In this document: positions 11,206 to 22,482 of the stretch, one piece after another
How positions within the stretch are numbered: position 1 is the stretch's first letter
Layout of the letters: each line of letters starts with the position of its first letter
NCBI GenBank assembly: GCA_963575745.1
Contig: CAUYUJ010016138.1
Coordinates: forward strand, 196,001-260,000
From: Prorocentrum cordatum
Taxonomy: Eukaryota; Sar; Dinophyceae; Prorocentrales; Prorocentraceae
Direction of reading: 5' to 3'
DNA: 64,000 nt
Notes under the pieces: model-generated
What the model saw: the letters and a program-made list of their open reading frames with translations, nothing else
Database searches by the model: none
Told to the model about the DNA's origin: nothing
Made by a program: the position numbers and the translations under genes

Positions 11206-11360
11206 GGCCTCGCCTTTTTAGGAACGGAAGGAGTTGGCATCTCTTCCTCGGCGGAAGCCAGCGGAAGGCTGGCGGACGCCAGCGGAAGCAGAAATCGGCG
11301 CTCGAAGCTCCAAGAGATGCCATGGTGGGGGGGTTCAGGGTTTCCAAAACCAGCCATGTC
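11206..11360 (+). repeat. Family A repeat (GCGGAAG core), copy 3
   Basis: The inner ends here are TGGCATCTC (11235-11243) and GAGATGCCA (11314-11322), a perfect 9-bp inverted repeat. Copy 2 has the C/G-swapped version of the same pair. Core units GCGGAAGCC and GCGGAAGGC lie between. The tail GGTTCAGGGTTTCCAAAACC and then CCATGT matches the family. Confidence 0.8.
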
Positions 11361-12159
11361 AAGCTTGGGATATTTTGCTACGTGAGATGCGCATCGCATG
11401 ATCTGGCCATCCCACTCTCCATCGTCGCCTCGCGCTTTGTTTCTGGGAGTCACGTGGCAGCACGCCTCGTAAAGACAGTGTCTCAATACGCTCAGGGGTG
11501 TGCTTGTGCCCCGCCACAAGAGCTGGCAGTAAACCAAATGCAGCACGAACGTCGGATGGCTAGGGTTACAACTATCGGCATGGCGTAGATGCTAGCGACA
11601 TCTTGTAACAAATAAAGTGTGCAAGACAAGTGTTCGCACAATATAGATATAAGGAAAGCATGGCCCAGGATGTTTGTTGCGGAGCCCCCCCGTCCCCCGC
11701 CCCCCCCAGAGACGCAGCCACTTCGCATAAACAGATATTTCTTGTAGTAATGCCGACACAGCACTTGCATGGAAGTTCGTCTCGAGGCCTCCGCTCCGAC
11801 GACCCTGTCAACCAACTTTGCTGCCAGGTAATCGTCGGAGGACGTCCTCAACGGCATGCCTCCAAGGCGCACCAGCCATGCGCAGAGGACATCGAGAGAT
11901 CAGCGCACGATGGCCACCACTCGGGGCGCCAAGATCATCGCGCTGGGCGGTCCGTGCCAGCCAGCTGCCCTGCTCCAGGGTGGCCCTCAATAACGCCATG
12001 ACAGCTGCGGGTTGGGCACCGCGAGTCGTGACCTCTGGCGGCCTCGGCCGCCCAGACCCACGTGCAGGGGCAGCGCCGCAAGGGCGCGTGCCAATATCTC
12101 TCTCTCCCTCTCCCTCTTCCTTTCCTTTCCTCCTCTTTCGGCACGACCAGAAAGGTTAA

Positions 12160-12340
12160 GGAAAGTATGGGCAGGAAAACCAACAGTAGTTGTTGTCCAT
12201 CGTGGGCAGGCTTCGCTGTCGGCGTCGCCGCGGACGCTGTTCACTTCAGACACATTGGCGTCTGCCCAGCAGCGGCCGCTGCATGTTTTGGACCACATGT
12301 GTTGTTGCGCATCGTACCACGTTTTTCTGTATTGCTCCAG
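12160..12340 (-). repeat. Dispersed repeat family L, copy 1
   Basis: The segment aligns with 42660-42835 over roughly 170 bp. Shared blocks are TCGGCGTCGCCGCGGA, CTGCCCAGCAGCGGCCGCTG and GTTGTTGCGCAT. Both copies are open on the minus strand and give partly similar peptides (NAQQ or DAQQ, then SGRCWA), so the repeat may derive from coding sequence of an unknown element. Confidence 0.5.
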
Positions 12341-12849
12341 ACTGGTAATCCCTGGTGCGCCGCCTAATATTTGAGTTTCCTGTATGTCTACCAGGCGTGC
12401 CCGCCCGACTAACTGCATGGCATGTCCGCTCTCGTCCCCTCAGGCTTCCCTTGACTTCACAACGAATCCCCAAAACGAACCATATGGCCAAGGTCGCCAC
12501 TGGCTCGAGCTTTACAGTCGAAGCGGCCTCTCAGCTCTTTCCACCCCACCTCGCACATCTGGATGCAGCGGGCATGACGATGGCGCCCCCAGGTCGGACG
12601 CTCCGTATGCTCCCCTGAGGCTCGGCGATGTCCGCAGGCGAGAGTGGCCCTTCGGCAGATCACGCGCCGCAAACATATGGCCAGGAGACCGCTAAGTTCG
12701 TCGGGTGGATCCCGTTCTTGCTCATATCCTACCCAGGCCGTGGCGAGTGTCGCGACATGACATTACAAGACCTACAGGACAGTTTACTTCCTGGTTCACA
12801 CACGCATTCGACAAGCATCTAAATCGAGAAAGCACAAGCAAACATCATT

Positions 12850-15300
12850 GGGGACACTGGGGCTGGGGACGGGCACCAGCGATCAACTCTTCATGCGGAT
12901 GTTGGATAGCGATTTCTCGTCGACTACCGACAAATTGTTCGCATCGCGTCTCCCCCCCGCAGCACTGCAAGGTCGAGGTGGTTCCAATGACAACGTACGC
13001 GGCCATTGTCGTGTCAGTCTTATAGTCGGCTATTTTCCCCCCAGTTCCGCACAGCTCTGATGCCAAACATCTTCAATTGGCATGACGGAAATTGTGGCAA
13101 TGGATATTTTCTGAAATCACGACATGCCCGTCTCGTACGGTACCTCGCCTTCTTGGCGACATGAATCAAGGCTTCGGCAGACGCCATCGCGCCCTTCGCA
13201 CCGACGACAGCATCGGAACCATGCAAGCGGCCCCAGAGGCGGCAGTGATCATACCCGTCCATGAGTCGTTGCTCGCGAACTCGCTCACGGCCTACAGCAC
13301 GTCGTGGAACACTGGAACACTTTTTCCTGTAACGGCGGTGTTGAGAGTCGCATCGATTACCGGATCGGCCCGACCGACGCTTCCGACGCCATCCAAATAA
13401 TACAACTCTGCTGGAGATCACAACAACACCCACGACAAGTGCCACAAATGAACAAATGAAGGACCACATACCACTGCTGTTACGTATCAGTACCCACAGT
13501 CCCTCACCTTCGACTCTGGACCACAGGCTGAGATGAGATTGGGCATACTTTGCAACGGGACTATAAACGACATAAGTGAGCAACATGTCGTCGTGATCTA
13601 CATGACTTACATCAGCGATGCCGCACCAAGTTAAACATCATGTGATATGACCAACTCCCTGACCGATACGCTGCCCTGGTTGCCTATATCATACGACGCG
13701 CTGCTCTCCCGAAGTATTCCCGACACGGAGGTACACAGCAGTGGGTAAGGGACGTTTAGGCGCAACGGCACACGATTTTTAAGTATTGTTGTTGTGCCCA
13801 GACAAATGCATGGCAGTGGATAGGTATCTTCTCAAACAACTTCAAGAGCGATTATGCGAATACGCCCAATGGGAAATAATCATGGGGGAACCATTCCTTC
13901 AAAGAACAACTCTGGGAAACATTACATTCTCGCGACCTTTCAGGTTTGCTGAACAACTCGCCCGTCTCCGCGCAGGCATTCGCGTCGGCCCCCAAACACA
14001 CCGTAATGGCATTTCCCAGCATATGACTTCGAGTCCAACGCTATATCGATGTCCTCAGCCAACCTGGCACTGACGGCGGCCTTGGCACGGAGACCAAACA
14101 GATGAGCATCTATATCGAGAACAAAGAAGCGGTTGAACGACAATTCAACCGACCAGGCGACGACATCACCCCCATTGGCGAGTACACAGTGGACCTTAAT
14201 CAAGAAACGTTGCTGGACGCCGCCACCGATCTCGAACACATAGCCAAACGCCTGTGGCCCAACAGCCACCGACGAGATTCGCCTCCCTGGCCATGGCCGA
14301 CCGACTTTACTATTAGGGCGCTGTGTCCACGATACTTCAGTCGACTAGGTCTTCCTCGCAGAGGCCCAGGACGTGCTATATCTGACAATGAGTACGCACA
14401 GGCCGCTGCGAGACCAGGCCTTGGATATAACAGCGACGACGAGGGCCCCACCGATCAAACACGCCGCGGACCACGCCGACCCGACCAACGAAAACTCCAA
14501 TTTGATTCGGCACATTGTCAGGTACCGCCGCAGATGCTTAAATTAGTTGCTCACGTTCGGGGTTCGGCTCCACTACCAGTACAATCATACGCACGCCAGG
14601 TCGTGGCAAGTGGAAAAAAGATGAAGAGTCATGTGGGGGGGGGGGCAGTCCACTATTTCAATACACGGCTTGCGCATGCTGCAAGTGTTCTGCCCCATTT
14701 GGCGCTTGTACTTGGGATGCGGACGACTTCATTTCGAACATGTAGACTCACTCCCAGTCTGGGCGCTTGGCGGAGGGCGAGCACGGCTACGGGAAACATG
14801 TATGTGATTGGTTCGCATTGCAATCTACGAGTTTCACAAGGCATGCGCGCCATATCTAGCGAAAAGCTATGACGCGAGAGACGCGTTCGGGGCTGGCAGC
14901 GTAGAACGGTTCCTTTCGGCCAACCGTTGCCGCACGGGAAAACCCCATTGTGAAGACGTGTTGCCACAGCGCCGAGAACGCGCATGCGCATCGACGCGTC
15001 CGACGGCATCGTTGGGCTTGTATTGCGCAGCGGCGGGCGAGTGGGCGACAGCAGCGAAACCCATACTCCCCCGTTCGTCACGACGAGATCCTTGGCGACG
15101 GCATGTCCGCGCGGAACTTATCGACGGTTTCATTTGCATCCTTATCATGCCAGGCGGCGTGTGTCGACAAGCGCTAGCCTTGGATCGCATCGACGCAAAT
15201 ATTCTCAATTCAAAATACATCAGGGAGACTACGCACATAACGCTGGCAAGCAGGAGGCCATCGCCCACCTCGGCTACCAAGATTGCGGAACACAAACTCA
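12850..15300 (+). pseudogene. Decayed reverse transcriptase/RNase H retroelement
   Basis: The clearest part is 14102-14275. IYIENKEAVERQF, then a YTVDLNQE-type region and a Trp-x-x-Ser-His motif, follows the layout of RNase H domains in a class of reverse-transcriptase proteins common in algae and oomycetes ('DNkevV-x-R', a charged helix, then 'W-V-K-S-H-Q-D'). Downstream, with frame changes, are a basic segment (IRHIVRYRRRC) and CPIWRLYLGCGRLHFEH near 14690-14740, which recalls their Cys/His tail. GC is lower than in the neighbourhood. Several frameshifts and stops break the frame and I cannot place the polymerase motif. The family assignment is inference from spacing. Confidence 0.35.
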
Positions 15301-15617
15301 GCGGCACATGCGGGACTAATTTCACCCACCGCGGTTCGGACATCCACGTTGGCAGCTACAGCGCTTGCGAGGTGGAGGAGCGTACCCGAGCAAGCAATAT
15401 CGGATGGACCAGGCGGGCCCATTTTTGGATTCCGCCCGCGCCAAGACGATGCAAACGATTCGTCTTCCTGACAAGCGTTGCGGGCATAGCGTGGTCGAGC
15501 CTGGAATTTCTCGGTCCTCGTGCGCGCAGAAGTGGCAAGGACCGGCACGATACTTGCAAAAGAGAGGTTCAAGTCATTGGGCGAAGGACCTGAGGACACT
15601 CAGAAGCAGTGCATTTC

Positions 15618-15730
15618 GTCTGCGTCCCCGTGCGCACTTGTTCCGCATCCCCGTGGGTTGTCTCCGCGACCCCGTGTGGGTTTTTGTCCGCGTCTCCGCA
15701 TGCTTTTTGTTCTGCATCCCTTTTCCCTTA
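15618..15730 (+). repeat. Five degenerate ~22-bp tandem units
   Basis: Units are variants of TCCGCATCCCCGTGGGTTGT, repeated head to tail. No gene overlaps. Confidence 0.6.
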
Positions 15731-15806
15731 TGTGGTTGTTTCACGACGCGAGCAGGTCTGCCGAAGGACCACCCACGCACGCCTGCGCGCTCGGAACTGG
15801 GCCCCC

Positions 15807-15868
15807 CGAACGCCACGCACCACGGGTCAGCCTTGCTTATTCCGGGGTAAGTCTTGCGTGTAGCCGCA
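15807..15868. mobile_element. Family G partial copy (one arm)
   Basis: ACGCACCACGGGTCAG, then CCTTGCTTATTCCGGG and CTTGCGTGTAGCCG, match the right arm of the element at 16367-16506. I do not see the matching left arm, so this copy appears truncated. Confidence 0.45.
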
Positions 15869-16366
15869 GTTCATGGATCGACGCTGGAACCAATCCGAGG
15901 CGCTGCCGATGCCGATCCGACTCCACCGAACCTTGCCCCAGAGAGAGGGAGAAGAGGGGGAGGGGGGAGGGGAAGGGCGGGAAGGGGAGGGACAGAGATG
16001 GCTCATTGGGCAGCGTCAAGGGGGGGGTACTATGAGGAGAATCCTGCAGGCCTCGCGCGGCCCGCACGAGTTGTACTACACAGTCCGCACGTCCGCCCGT
16101 CAGATATGCGACGACGTCCGCGCGGCGATGTTCCGACGTGGGTCCCCACGCAAATCCGACGCATTCCGACGCGAATCCGACATACGTCCGACGTACATTG
16201 GGGTTCAGGTCGCCTGCGCGAGGCCTACAGGATTCTCTTCGTCAGGACCTGGTCAGCACAGACAGGGCGGCAGGCGCAGGGGGAGCATGTAGAAAGCGGC
16301 AGGCTTAGTGACCAGTTTGGGTTTCTCGGGTTCGTGCGTCTACGAGGCGTGTGATCGGTTGCAGGG

Positions 16367-16506
16367 AAGAATGGCCCTTCGCCGGAGTGACGTTTGGTGC
16401 GGGCTCACAGGGGTCCCCCCAGCATCGGCCAACACGCTTGGATGTGTCCCCATCGCGGCCCCCGAAAGCCGCGCACCAAAGGTCACTCTTGCTCAGGGTC
16501 GCTCTT
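16367..16506. mobile_element. Family G inverted-repeat element
   Basis: The left arm contains GAGTGACGTTTGGTGCG; the right arm read on the other strand contains GAGTGACCTTTGGTGCG, and similarity extends to about 40 bp on each side. Total about 140 bp, non-coding, MITE-like. The GTGTAGCCG that follows is shared with the partial copy at 15807. Confidence 0.65.
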
Positions 16507-16529
16507 ACGTGTAGCCGATCTGAGATCGC

Positions 16530-18190
16530 GGAAGTGCCGTCCGCGAAAACGCGCAATCCAGTTAGTAGCAGCATTGGCAGCTGGTTTCATGGCAAGCATT
16601 GGACAACCTTTCTAGTGATTAATGTTGATGGATCGGCGCACGAGCCTCCTGATCGCGCCATCGAGAAAAGAAGCGGAAATTGTCGGACCTCTGACATTTT
16701 ATGTGAACGTTGTTATTTCTTCCTCCAGGGGCGGTCCCGCGGACGTGCGTGCGTGCTCTAGTTCGAGTGAAGGATGGTGAGTGAAACTCTGGGGGGGGAG
16801 GGGGCGTCACGCAGCAGCGCCTGTGGCGGTTGTTCATGTATTGGGCGCCAGGCCTACTCGTGGGCGTCGTCGTCATTGATTGTCATTGCAATTGTTTGAC
16901 CGTCCTCTCCATCATGTCTCCCGCCGTCATGCGGTGGTGGGGTCGGTGCGAGGGAGAAGGGTGGCTTCGCGCGAGGGCACGAAGAAATGCGCGCATCGCG
17001 GGGGGCGACTCGCGAAATTAGACGGCCTAGGGACTGATTGGTCGGACTCAGTCACGCTTGTAATGTGTGCTCGTCGCCTCCCGCAGGGGCGACGCGCATG
17101 CTGGCACATCTTGTAGCTGTATCACCGCACGACAGGTTGACGTCGTGTCGACCGGCGGCGTCTCCGCCACCAGCGTTCAACGTTAACGCCGCCAGCGTTC
17201 CAGAATTGGTCGATGTTAAATGGTATGACGTCTCGGAAACCAACTCCGACGTCGGCACGACACGAGCTTGCCGTAGCAGGCGTCGTCTGGCCATGCCGCT
17301 TGGATATCTGCGGGCTACAGCATGATTGTGCTAGATTGTTGTCGGATGCGTGCCTCCCAGGAGCCACACGGTTTTGGCATGTCTTCCAGAGAAGCTAAGG
17401 GGCGGGGACAAGGTTAGGGGGGGATCGGTTCATGGGGGCACGCATCGAACCCCGATCGCCCACTGATCGCCAAGGATCTTGCGGATGTGCCGTCGGAGGG
17501 CTATCCTATCGGCGACGCATCCCCGACTACAGGCTGGTGTGCCCCCCTCATCAACCAGCCGCCCCCCCCGTAACCACCCCACTTGAAGAAGCGCCCAGGG
17601 CGAGGGCTGGCGCGCGAAGCCCAGCCTCGTCCCCAGACCCCCGACGTCGTGTGTCGCTGCGCCGTTGTTCCGACGCGCGGCCCTGCGTCTCGGGGAGGGC
17701 GTCGCGGCCATTAGGGCAAGCTCCGCCTCGGACGCGGTGGGCTCGCCGTGGGGTTTGCCGCGGTGCGGGCCTCAACTACTCGGAGTGCGGGACGCAGGGT
17801 TTGCCATGGACTTGCCGTGGTGTCAGCGTCGTCCACGTGGGCGCGTCGAGGACAAGCGGCGCGGCGTGGCGACATGTGTGTTTTCATGACGTGGAGTCCA
17901 CATCTGGGGGCCAGACTCTTTTTTTCGAGACCTCCAGGCTCCAGGGGTCAACCTCGTGGATCCCTTGAGGTCTCGGCCCATCCCCCCCTGGACCAGCTTT
18001 TCATTCTGTGTCGTGGTTATACGGTCCGGGGGCTCAGCGAGGGCCGCCAGAGGCGGAAGACAACCACACACTTTGCGTCTTGATTTCTGTTGATGACCCG
18101 GGGGGGAGGGCATGCTGCTACGCATGGGATGCATGCCAATGAGAACGGCCGATTATGAGACTATGAAGCCCCTTCTGATCTTGAGCTGGC
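16530..18190. other. No supported gene
   Basis: Mixed GC sequence with a short TCC/GGA-like patch at 16790. Readings at 17430-17970 are open but arginine- and serine-rich on both strands, which is expected for GC-rich non-coding DNA. Confidence 0.35.
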
Positions 18191-18262
18191 TATGATGCAC
18201 ACCTATGCCTACCCCGTCCAGTCCTCAGGGACTTCGCATCCCCCCTAGGATGGTGGGATGGG

Positions 18263-18650
18263 AGGCGGGCCGGGCACTGCACGTGCGGTGCTAGGTCCCT
18301 GGGGATCTGCCCCAACAGCCATTGTGATGGAAGCTGCGGCGGGTGTGCGGACTCATAGCAGTCCGCATTAGTAAGGCTTATGATGGCCCTCACCCGGGGG
18401 AGGGACTTCGGATCCACCATGATGTCGGGTGTTGCTAGAAGTGCCCCTGGCCCAAGGTGCCCCCAGGTTTCCCAAGAGCCCCCACGGCCTCCAGAGCACC
18501 CCATCACGAGGCCTACCCGCGATTGAAAGAGAAGCTGGGGGCACCTTGGGCCAGGGGCATCTTTGGCAACCCCTCACGATGGTGTGCAAAGACGGGCCGC
18601 CACCCCCGGCACTGCACGCACAGTGCCAGGCCCCTGGGGATCTGCCCGCC
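18263..18650 (+). repeat. Direct repeats with hairpins flanking a palindrome
   Basis: A block around 18268-18316 (GGGCACTGCACGTGCGGTGC, then CCCTGGGGATCTGCCC) recurs at about 18606-18648 (GGCACTGCACGCACAGTGCC, then CCCTGGGGATCTGCCC). The first part of each copy is itself a hairpin. The inverted-repeat element at 18413-18587 lies between them. Confidence 0.65.
18413..18587. mobile_element. Inverted-repeat element with perfect 25-bp arms
   Basis: Positions 18442-18466 and 18535-18559 are exact reverse complements (starting TGCCCCTGGCCCAAGG). Weaker pairing continues outward to about 18413 and 18587, where CACCATGATG faces a CACCATCGTG-like end. The loop is about 68 bp and non-coding. Perfect arms suggest recent insertion or conversion. 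Confidence 0.7.
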
Positions 18651-18665
18651 ACCCTCCAAGGCGCC

Positions 18666-18941
18666 ATGGCGGAGGCTCCGCCGGCCGCCTCGGCGGCCGC
18701 GGCGGACGCCCCGATGGCGGACGCCCCGCTGGCGGCCCCGCCCACGGCGGACGTGCCCGTGGCCGCCGCCCCGACGGCCGACGCGGCGGCCCCCGCCGCC
18801 GCCCCGACGGCGGACGCGCCCGTCGCGGCAGCCCCTGCGGCCGACGCCCCCGCGGCGGCGTCCGCGCCCGCCGCGGACGCGCCCTCGCAGGTCGGGCAGT
18901 GCCCAGGGGGCCCCGAGATCGGCATCGAGCAGACACGCTAA
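18666..18941 (+). CDS. Ala/Pro/Asp-rich repeat protein segment
   Basis: An ATG opens 91 codons ending in TAA-side sequence GIEQTR. The product repeats ADAP, TADAPVAAAP and similar units, encoded by GCGGACGCCCC-type repeats, and ends in a non-repetitive QVGQCPGGPEIG. Similar Ala/Pro/Asp peptides occur in splice-bounded segments at 20672-20759 and 21212-21257 on the same strand, so these may be exons of one gene with CT-rich introns. It may equally be a GC-rich minisatellite. No function can be inferred. Confidence 0.3.
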   Translation: MAEAPPAASAAAADAPMADAPLAAPPTADVPVAAAPTADAAAPAAAPTADAPVAAAPAADAPAAASAPAADAPSQVGQCPGGPEIGIEQTR

Positions 18942-18989
18942 TCTTGTATTTGAGCGTCTGCACCCCAGGGGCGACGCGCGGGCTGTGTT

Positions 18990-19900
18990 CGGTGGCGGGT
19001 GCTTTCTGATCATGCCGCTGGGGAAATGATCTGCTACAAGGTGTTGTTCTATGTGCTCGGGTCGGACGCACGCCTCCAAGGAGGACACGTGGTACTGCTA
19101 TGTCCTTCTGCGTCCCATGCGAGCCTGAGGCGTCGCAATTCTTTCGCGCCGGGCGATTTCGCCTTGCGTCGGGCCTGGGAACCATGGAGCCGGCTCGAAA
19201 ATCGGCGCAGAAGGCACGGCCGTGGTTTTCGACCAGCATGTTTTCGCGTGGCCATATCTCACGGAAGGGGGGCCACCATTGGGGGGGGGCTCAGTGTCCC
19301 CTGCAAAACCCGATGCTCCAGGGTCGAAGCTAGCTCGAGGAGGTTTTTGAACCTGTGCGGTCGCTTCGGGGCGCTCTCCGGGGCCCCGCGCGCTTCCTCG
19401 AGGACGTAGCGGTCCCCCCTACTGGGATGACCGCGGGAGTTGCTAGGGGAATGGGGGGAACAAGTGGATGCTAAGGTGGGTTATATCCTGTCCCACTTGG
19501 CTTATGAGAGGGTTACAGATGCCCACAGTGGCCTATGAGGGTTAGATGGCTCGGCTAAGTGGGCTACGCCCACTTTGCCCGGATGCCCCCCCAAGCCACT
19601 TGGGCCGTCGGGGTTTCGATAAAAACAGATCTCATTCAACAAGGGCGGATGGGGACGCACATTGCAAACATGTTTTAAACAATGAGGTTCGATTCCGTAC
19701 GTAATGTGTTGCAGTCTGTCTCGGGCGATGGTAAGCGCGCCCCCATCAGTGGCGGGCATAATTACGTTAGCAGCGGTGTATCACACATCACACGAAACAA
19801 TGTTGTAAGGCCATTCGTATTGTAGAGGCGGATGCGTACATTCCCAGGACCTCCTGGAGGGGGCTCGTGGATCCGATTTCTCTTGTCGTGAGCAACTGAG
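18990..19900. other. No gene; small hairpin at 19558-19576
   Basis: The only structure I see is AAGTGGGCTACGCCCACTT, an 8-bp stem with a 3-base loop, inside a stretch rich in CCACTTGG. Several CTATGAG and GGGTTA motifs recur nearby. Reading frames are short and not protein-like. Confidence 0.4.
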
Positions 19901-20671
19901 GGGCGCGACTGTAATTGTGGGCGGTCTGGGGCAGCGCCTTGGAGCCCCCGCAGGGCCTCGGCGAGGCCTCCCTGGGGGCTCCACTGGGTGCGTTCTCGAC
20001 GTGCGCCGCGTTCCGAACTGTCAGAGAGCGGCGGTGGTGTAAGTCCCTGCTGTGTGGAAAAAACAAAGATCTCGGTTTCTGCCAACAACATCGCGGTTGG
20101 ACCGTCGACAGTGCAATTTTGCTGCCGAGAGGGAGTCCAGTGCGAGCGTTGCCGTTGGGCTGGTCTCTGGATTCCGACGGCGCCGCAGGGATCAGCGCGC
20201 CAGTACCCCCAGGTGGTCCCAAGAGTCCTTCCTGGGCCTTTCATCGGGCCCCGAGCGAGTCCCACGAGGGCCCCAAGAGGGCGCCAAGATCCTTCAGCTA
20301 ACCCCCGGGGACCCCACGACCTCCCAGAAGAGCCCCACGAGGTTCCCCAGAAGCCTTCTTGCAGCCGCCGCACACACGCGACGTGATTGTTCGGGTGGAT
20401 AAACAAATCACACGTTGTGTGGTCAAGGAAGGATACTCAAGCACGCAGCAGCCAGCTTTTGAGTAGCAAGTCTAAGGCAACTTTCTCGCCCCCCCCCACC
20501 TGGCCCGTAACTCAATTTTTCCGGACCTCCGAGTGTCATCTGCAACCGATTTATAGGCCAGGTCGGACCAGACAAAGCCACTCATCCGCTGGGGAAAGCC
20601 CGCTTCATCCCCTCACCATCCCCGCGCCCCCCACCCCCACGTGGCGACCACCCTTGGCACTGCCCCAGCAG

Positions 20672-20759
20672 GCCGCGCACACCGCGGACGCCCCGATGCC
20701 GGCCGCGCCCGCTGGCGCGGCTGGGTCGGAGGCGGGCCCGGCGGTGCCCTCGGGGTTCG
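20672..20759 (+). CDS. Candidate exon, Ala/Pro/Asp-rich
   Basis: A CTGCCCCAGCAG acceptor precedes, and a TTCG/GTGGAG donor follows, 88 nt that encode AHTADAPMPAAPAGAAG and then SEAGPAVPSGF. Third positions are nearly all G or C, the usual bias of dinoflagellate exons. It resembles the peptide encoded at 18666-18941. No function is evident. Confidence 0.35.
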
Positions 20760-20888
20760 GTGGAGGCGTTTTTTGTTTGGCGTTCTCGTAGGTTCTCGGC
20801 GGTTCCCCAGCCTCCCTTCGGAGGGGCACCGCTGTCGTTTCAGATTTGCGAATCTCCCCCCTTCCGAGGGCTGTCGTACGTACCTATC

Positions 20889-21170
20889 TCCTCCTCCTCC
20901 TCCTCCTCCTCCTCCTTCTCGTTCTCCTCCTCTTCTTCCTTCGTCCTGACTGCTCCTCTTCCTCGTGCTCGTTCTCCCCTCATCGCCCTTCCTCCTCCTC
21001 GGTGGCATCCCTTCTCCTCCATCCTCTCCCATCCTCCTCGTTCCTCCTCCTCCTCCTCCTCGTTCCTCCTCCTCGTTCCTCCTCGTTCCTCCTCCTCCTC
21101 ATCCTCCTCCTCCTCCTCCTCCGCCTCGCCTTTCCTCCTTTTCATCCTTCTTCCTCCTGCCTCCTCCCAC
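20889..21170 (+). repeat. TCC/TTCC pyrimidine microsatellite
   Basis: About 280 bp of CCTCCT units with interspersed CGTT. On the minus strand it reads poly-Glu. It lies opposite in sense to the GGA array at 21285-21456, so the two can pair. Confidence 0.85.
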
Positions 21171-21211
21171 GCGCACCTGCTGGGGCAAGAGAAGGGGCGT
21201 GCAGCCCGCAG

Positions 21212-21257
21212 GCGCCCCGGGCGGCCGATGCCGCGCCCGCCGTTGCGGCGGGCGCAG
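21212..21257 (+). CDS. Candidate 46-nt exon, Ala-rich
   Basis: A CAGCCCGCAG acceptor and GCGCAG/GTGCC donor bound a segment encoding PRAADAAPAVAAGA, again Ala/Pro/Asp-rich. It sits between two large microsatellites. Support is limited to splice-like borders and composition. Confidence 0.25.
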
Positions 21258-21284
21258 GTGCCTCCCTCCCCGCGGCTGTTCGGA

Positions 21285-21456
21285 GGGGAGGAGGAGGGGG
21301 AGGAGAAGGAAAAGGAGGCCACCATCGACGAGGAGGAGGAGGAGGAGGAGGAGGAGGAGGAGGAGGAGGAGGAGGAGGAGGAGGAGGAGGAGGAGGATTA
21401 GGAGGAGGAGGAGGAGGAGGAAGTTGAGGAGGAGGAGGAGAAGGAGGAGGAGGACA
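21285..21456 (+). repeat. GGA microsatellite
   Basis: Nearly pure GGA/GAG array of about 170 bp with an AAAGGAGGCC start. Inverted relative to the TCC array at 20889-21170. Confidence 0.85.
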
Positions 21457-21929
21457 ATTCTGTGTGCCACACTGCTTGCTTACTTACCTCTTTACTGCTT
21501 GACCTGATTCACTCCGGGCGGCGGTGTTCCAGGGGAGGATCTGATTCGGAGGGAGGGGAGGTTGAGTGTTGCGTTGCTTTCCTGTGTGGTGACGCCCGCT
21601 GGGATCCGCCACGGCCTTACGTTACTTTGCGCGTGTATGTCGATCCCTCTCGTGACTTGGATCTTTCCGCCCTTACTTGGTACGCTACGATTCAGAGGAG
21701 GAGGACGAGTTGGAGAAGCTCTCCCCCCTTTCCCCTTCCACCTTCGCGGCAGGCGCCAATACTCTGCGCCCTCTCTGGGCACTCTGCAATTCCAGTGCCT
21801 TATTCCTTTACTGTACCGCACGGGTCTGCCGCCTAATTCACATCAATGGGTTCAAAGTTATGATGAATCTGGTTCTTGCACCAGCAGAACGCTCCAGACT
21901 TCGCCAAAAGGATGACAAATAGGTGGAGG

Positions 21930-22243
21930 ACGAGGAGGAGGACGAGAAGAAAGAACAGGAGGAGGAGGACGATGAGGATGAGGAGGATCAGGAGGAGGAG
22001 GAGGAATAGGAGGAGGAGGAGTAGGAGGAGGAGGAGGAGAAGGCCAACGAGAAGGAGGAAGATGAAGTGGAGGAATAGCAGAAGGAATAGGAGGAGGAGG
22101 AGGAGGAATGGGAGGAGAAGGAGGAGGAGGAGGAGGCCAACGAGGAGGAGGAGGAGCAGCAGGAGGAAGTGGAGGAGGGGGAGAAGGAGGAGGAGGAGGA
22201 TAAGGAGGAGGAGGAGGAGGAGGAGGAGGAGGAGAGGAGAGCA
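21930..22243 (+). repeat. Degenerate GGA/GAAGGA microsatellite
   Basis: About 310 bp of GGAGGA with interruptions (AATAGG, AGCAGG). It produces long Arg or Leu readings that are not genes. Confidence 0.85.
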
Positions 22244-22482
22244 TCTCTCCTCTCCCTGGCGCCCCCTTCCCCCTCCCCCCTGCCACCCCCGGTCCCCGAC
22301 AGCCGGGGGTGGCAGGGGGGGAGGGGGGACATCCGAAATCCCAGCGACTCCTCGACGTGGGGTGCTTGGCGTCTGCGCTCCTCGCCGTGCGGCGTGTGTG
22401 CGGCGGCATGCGCGCGGCGACGCCCCCACGGGTCGCGTGCTTTTTTTGTTGGTTTCGACGCGGCGCGGAGACCATCTTGTGT

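Noticed and set aside
19670-19720. GAGGTTCGATTCC resembling a tRNA T-loop
   Set aside because: The flanking bases do not form a T-stem and no acceptor, D or anticodon arms can be placed around it.
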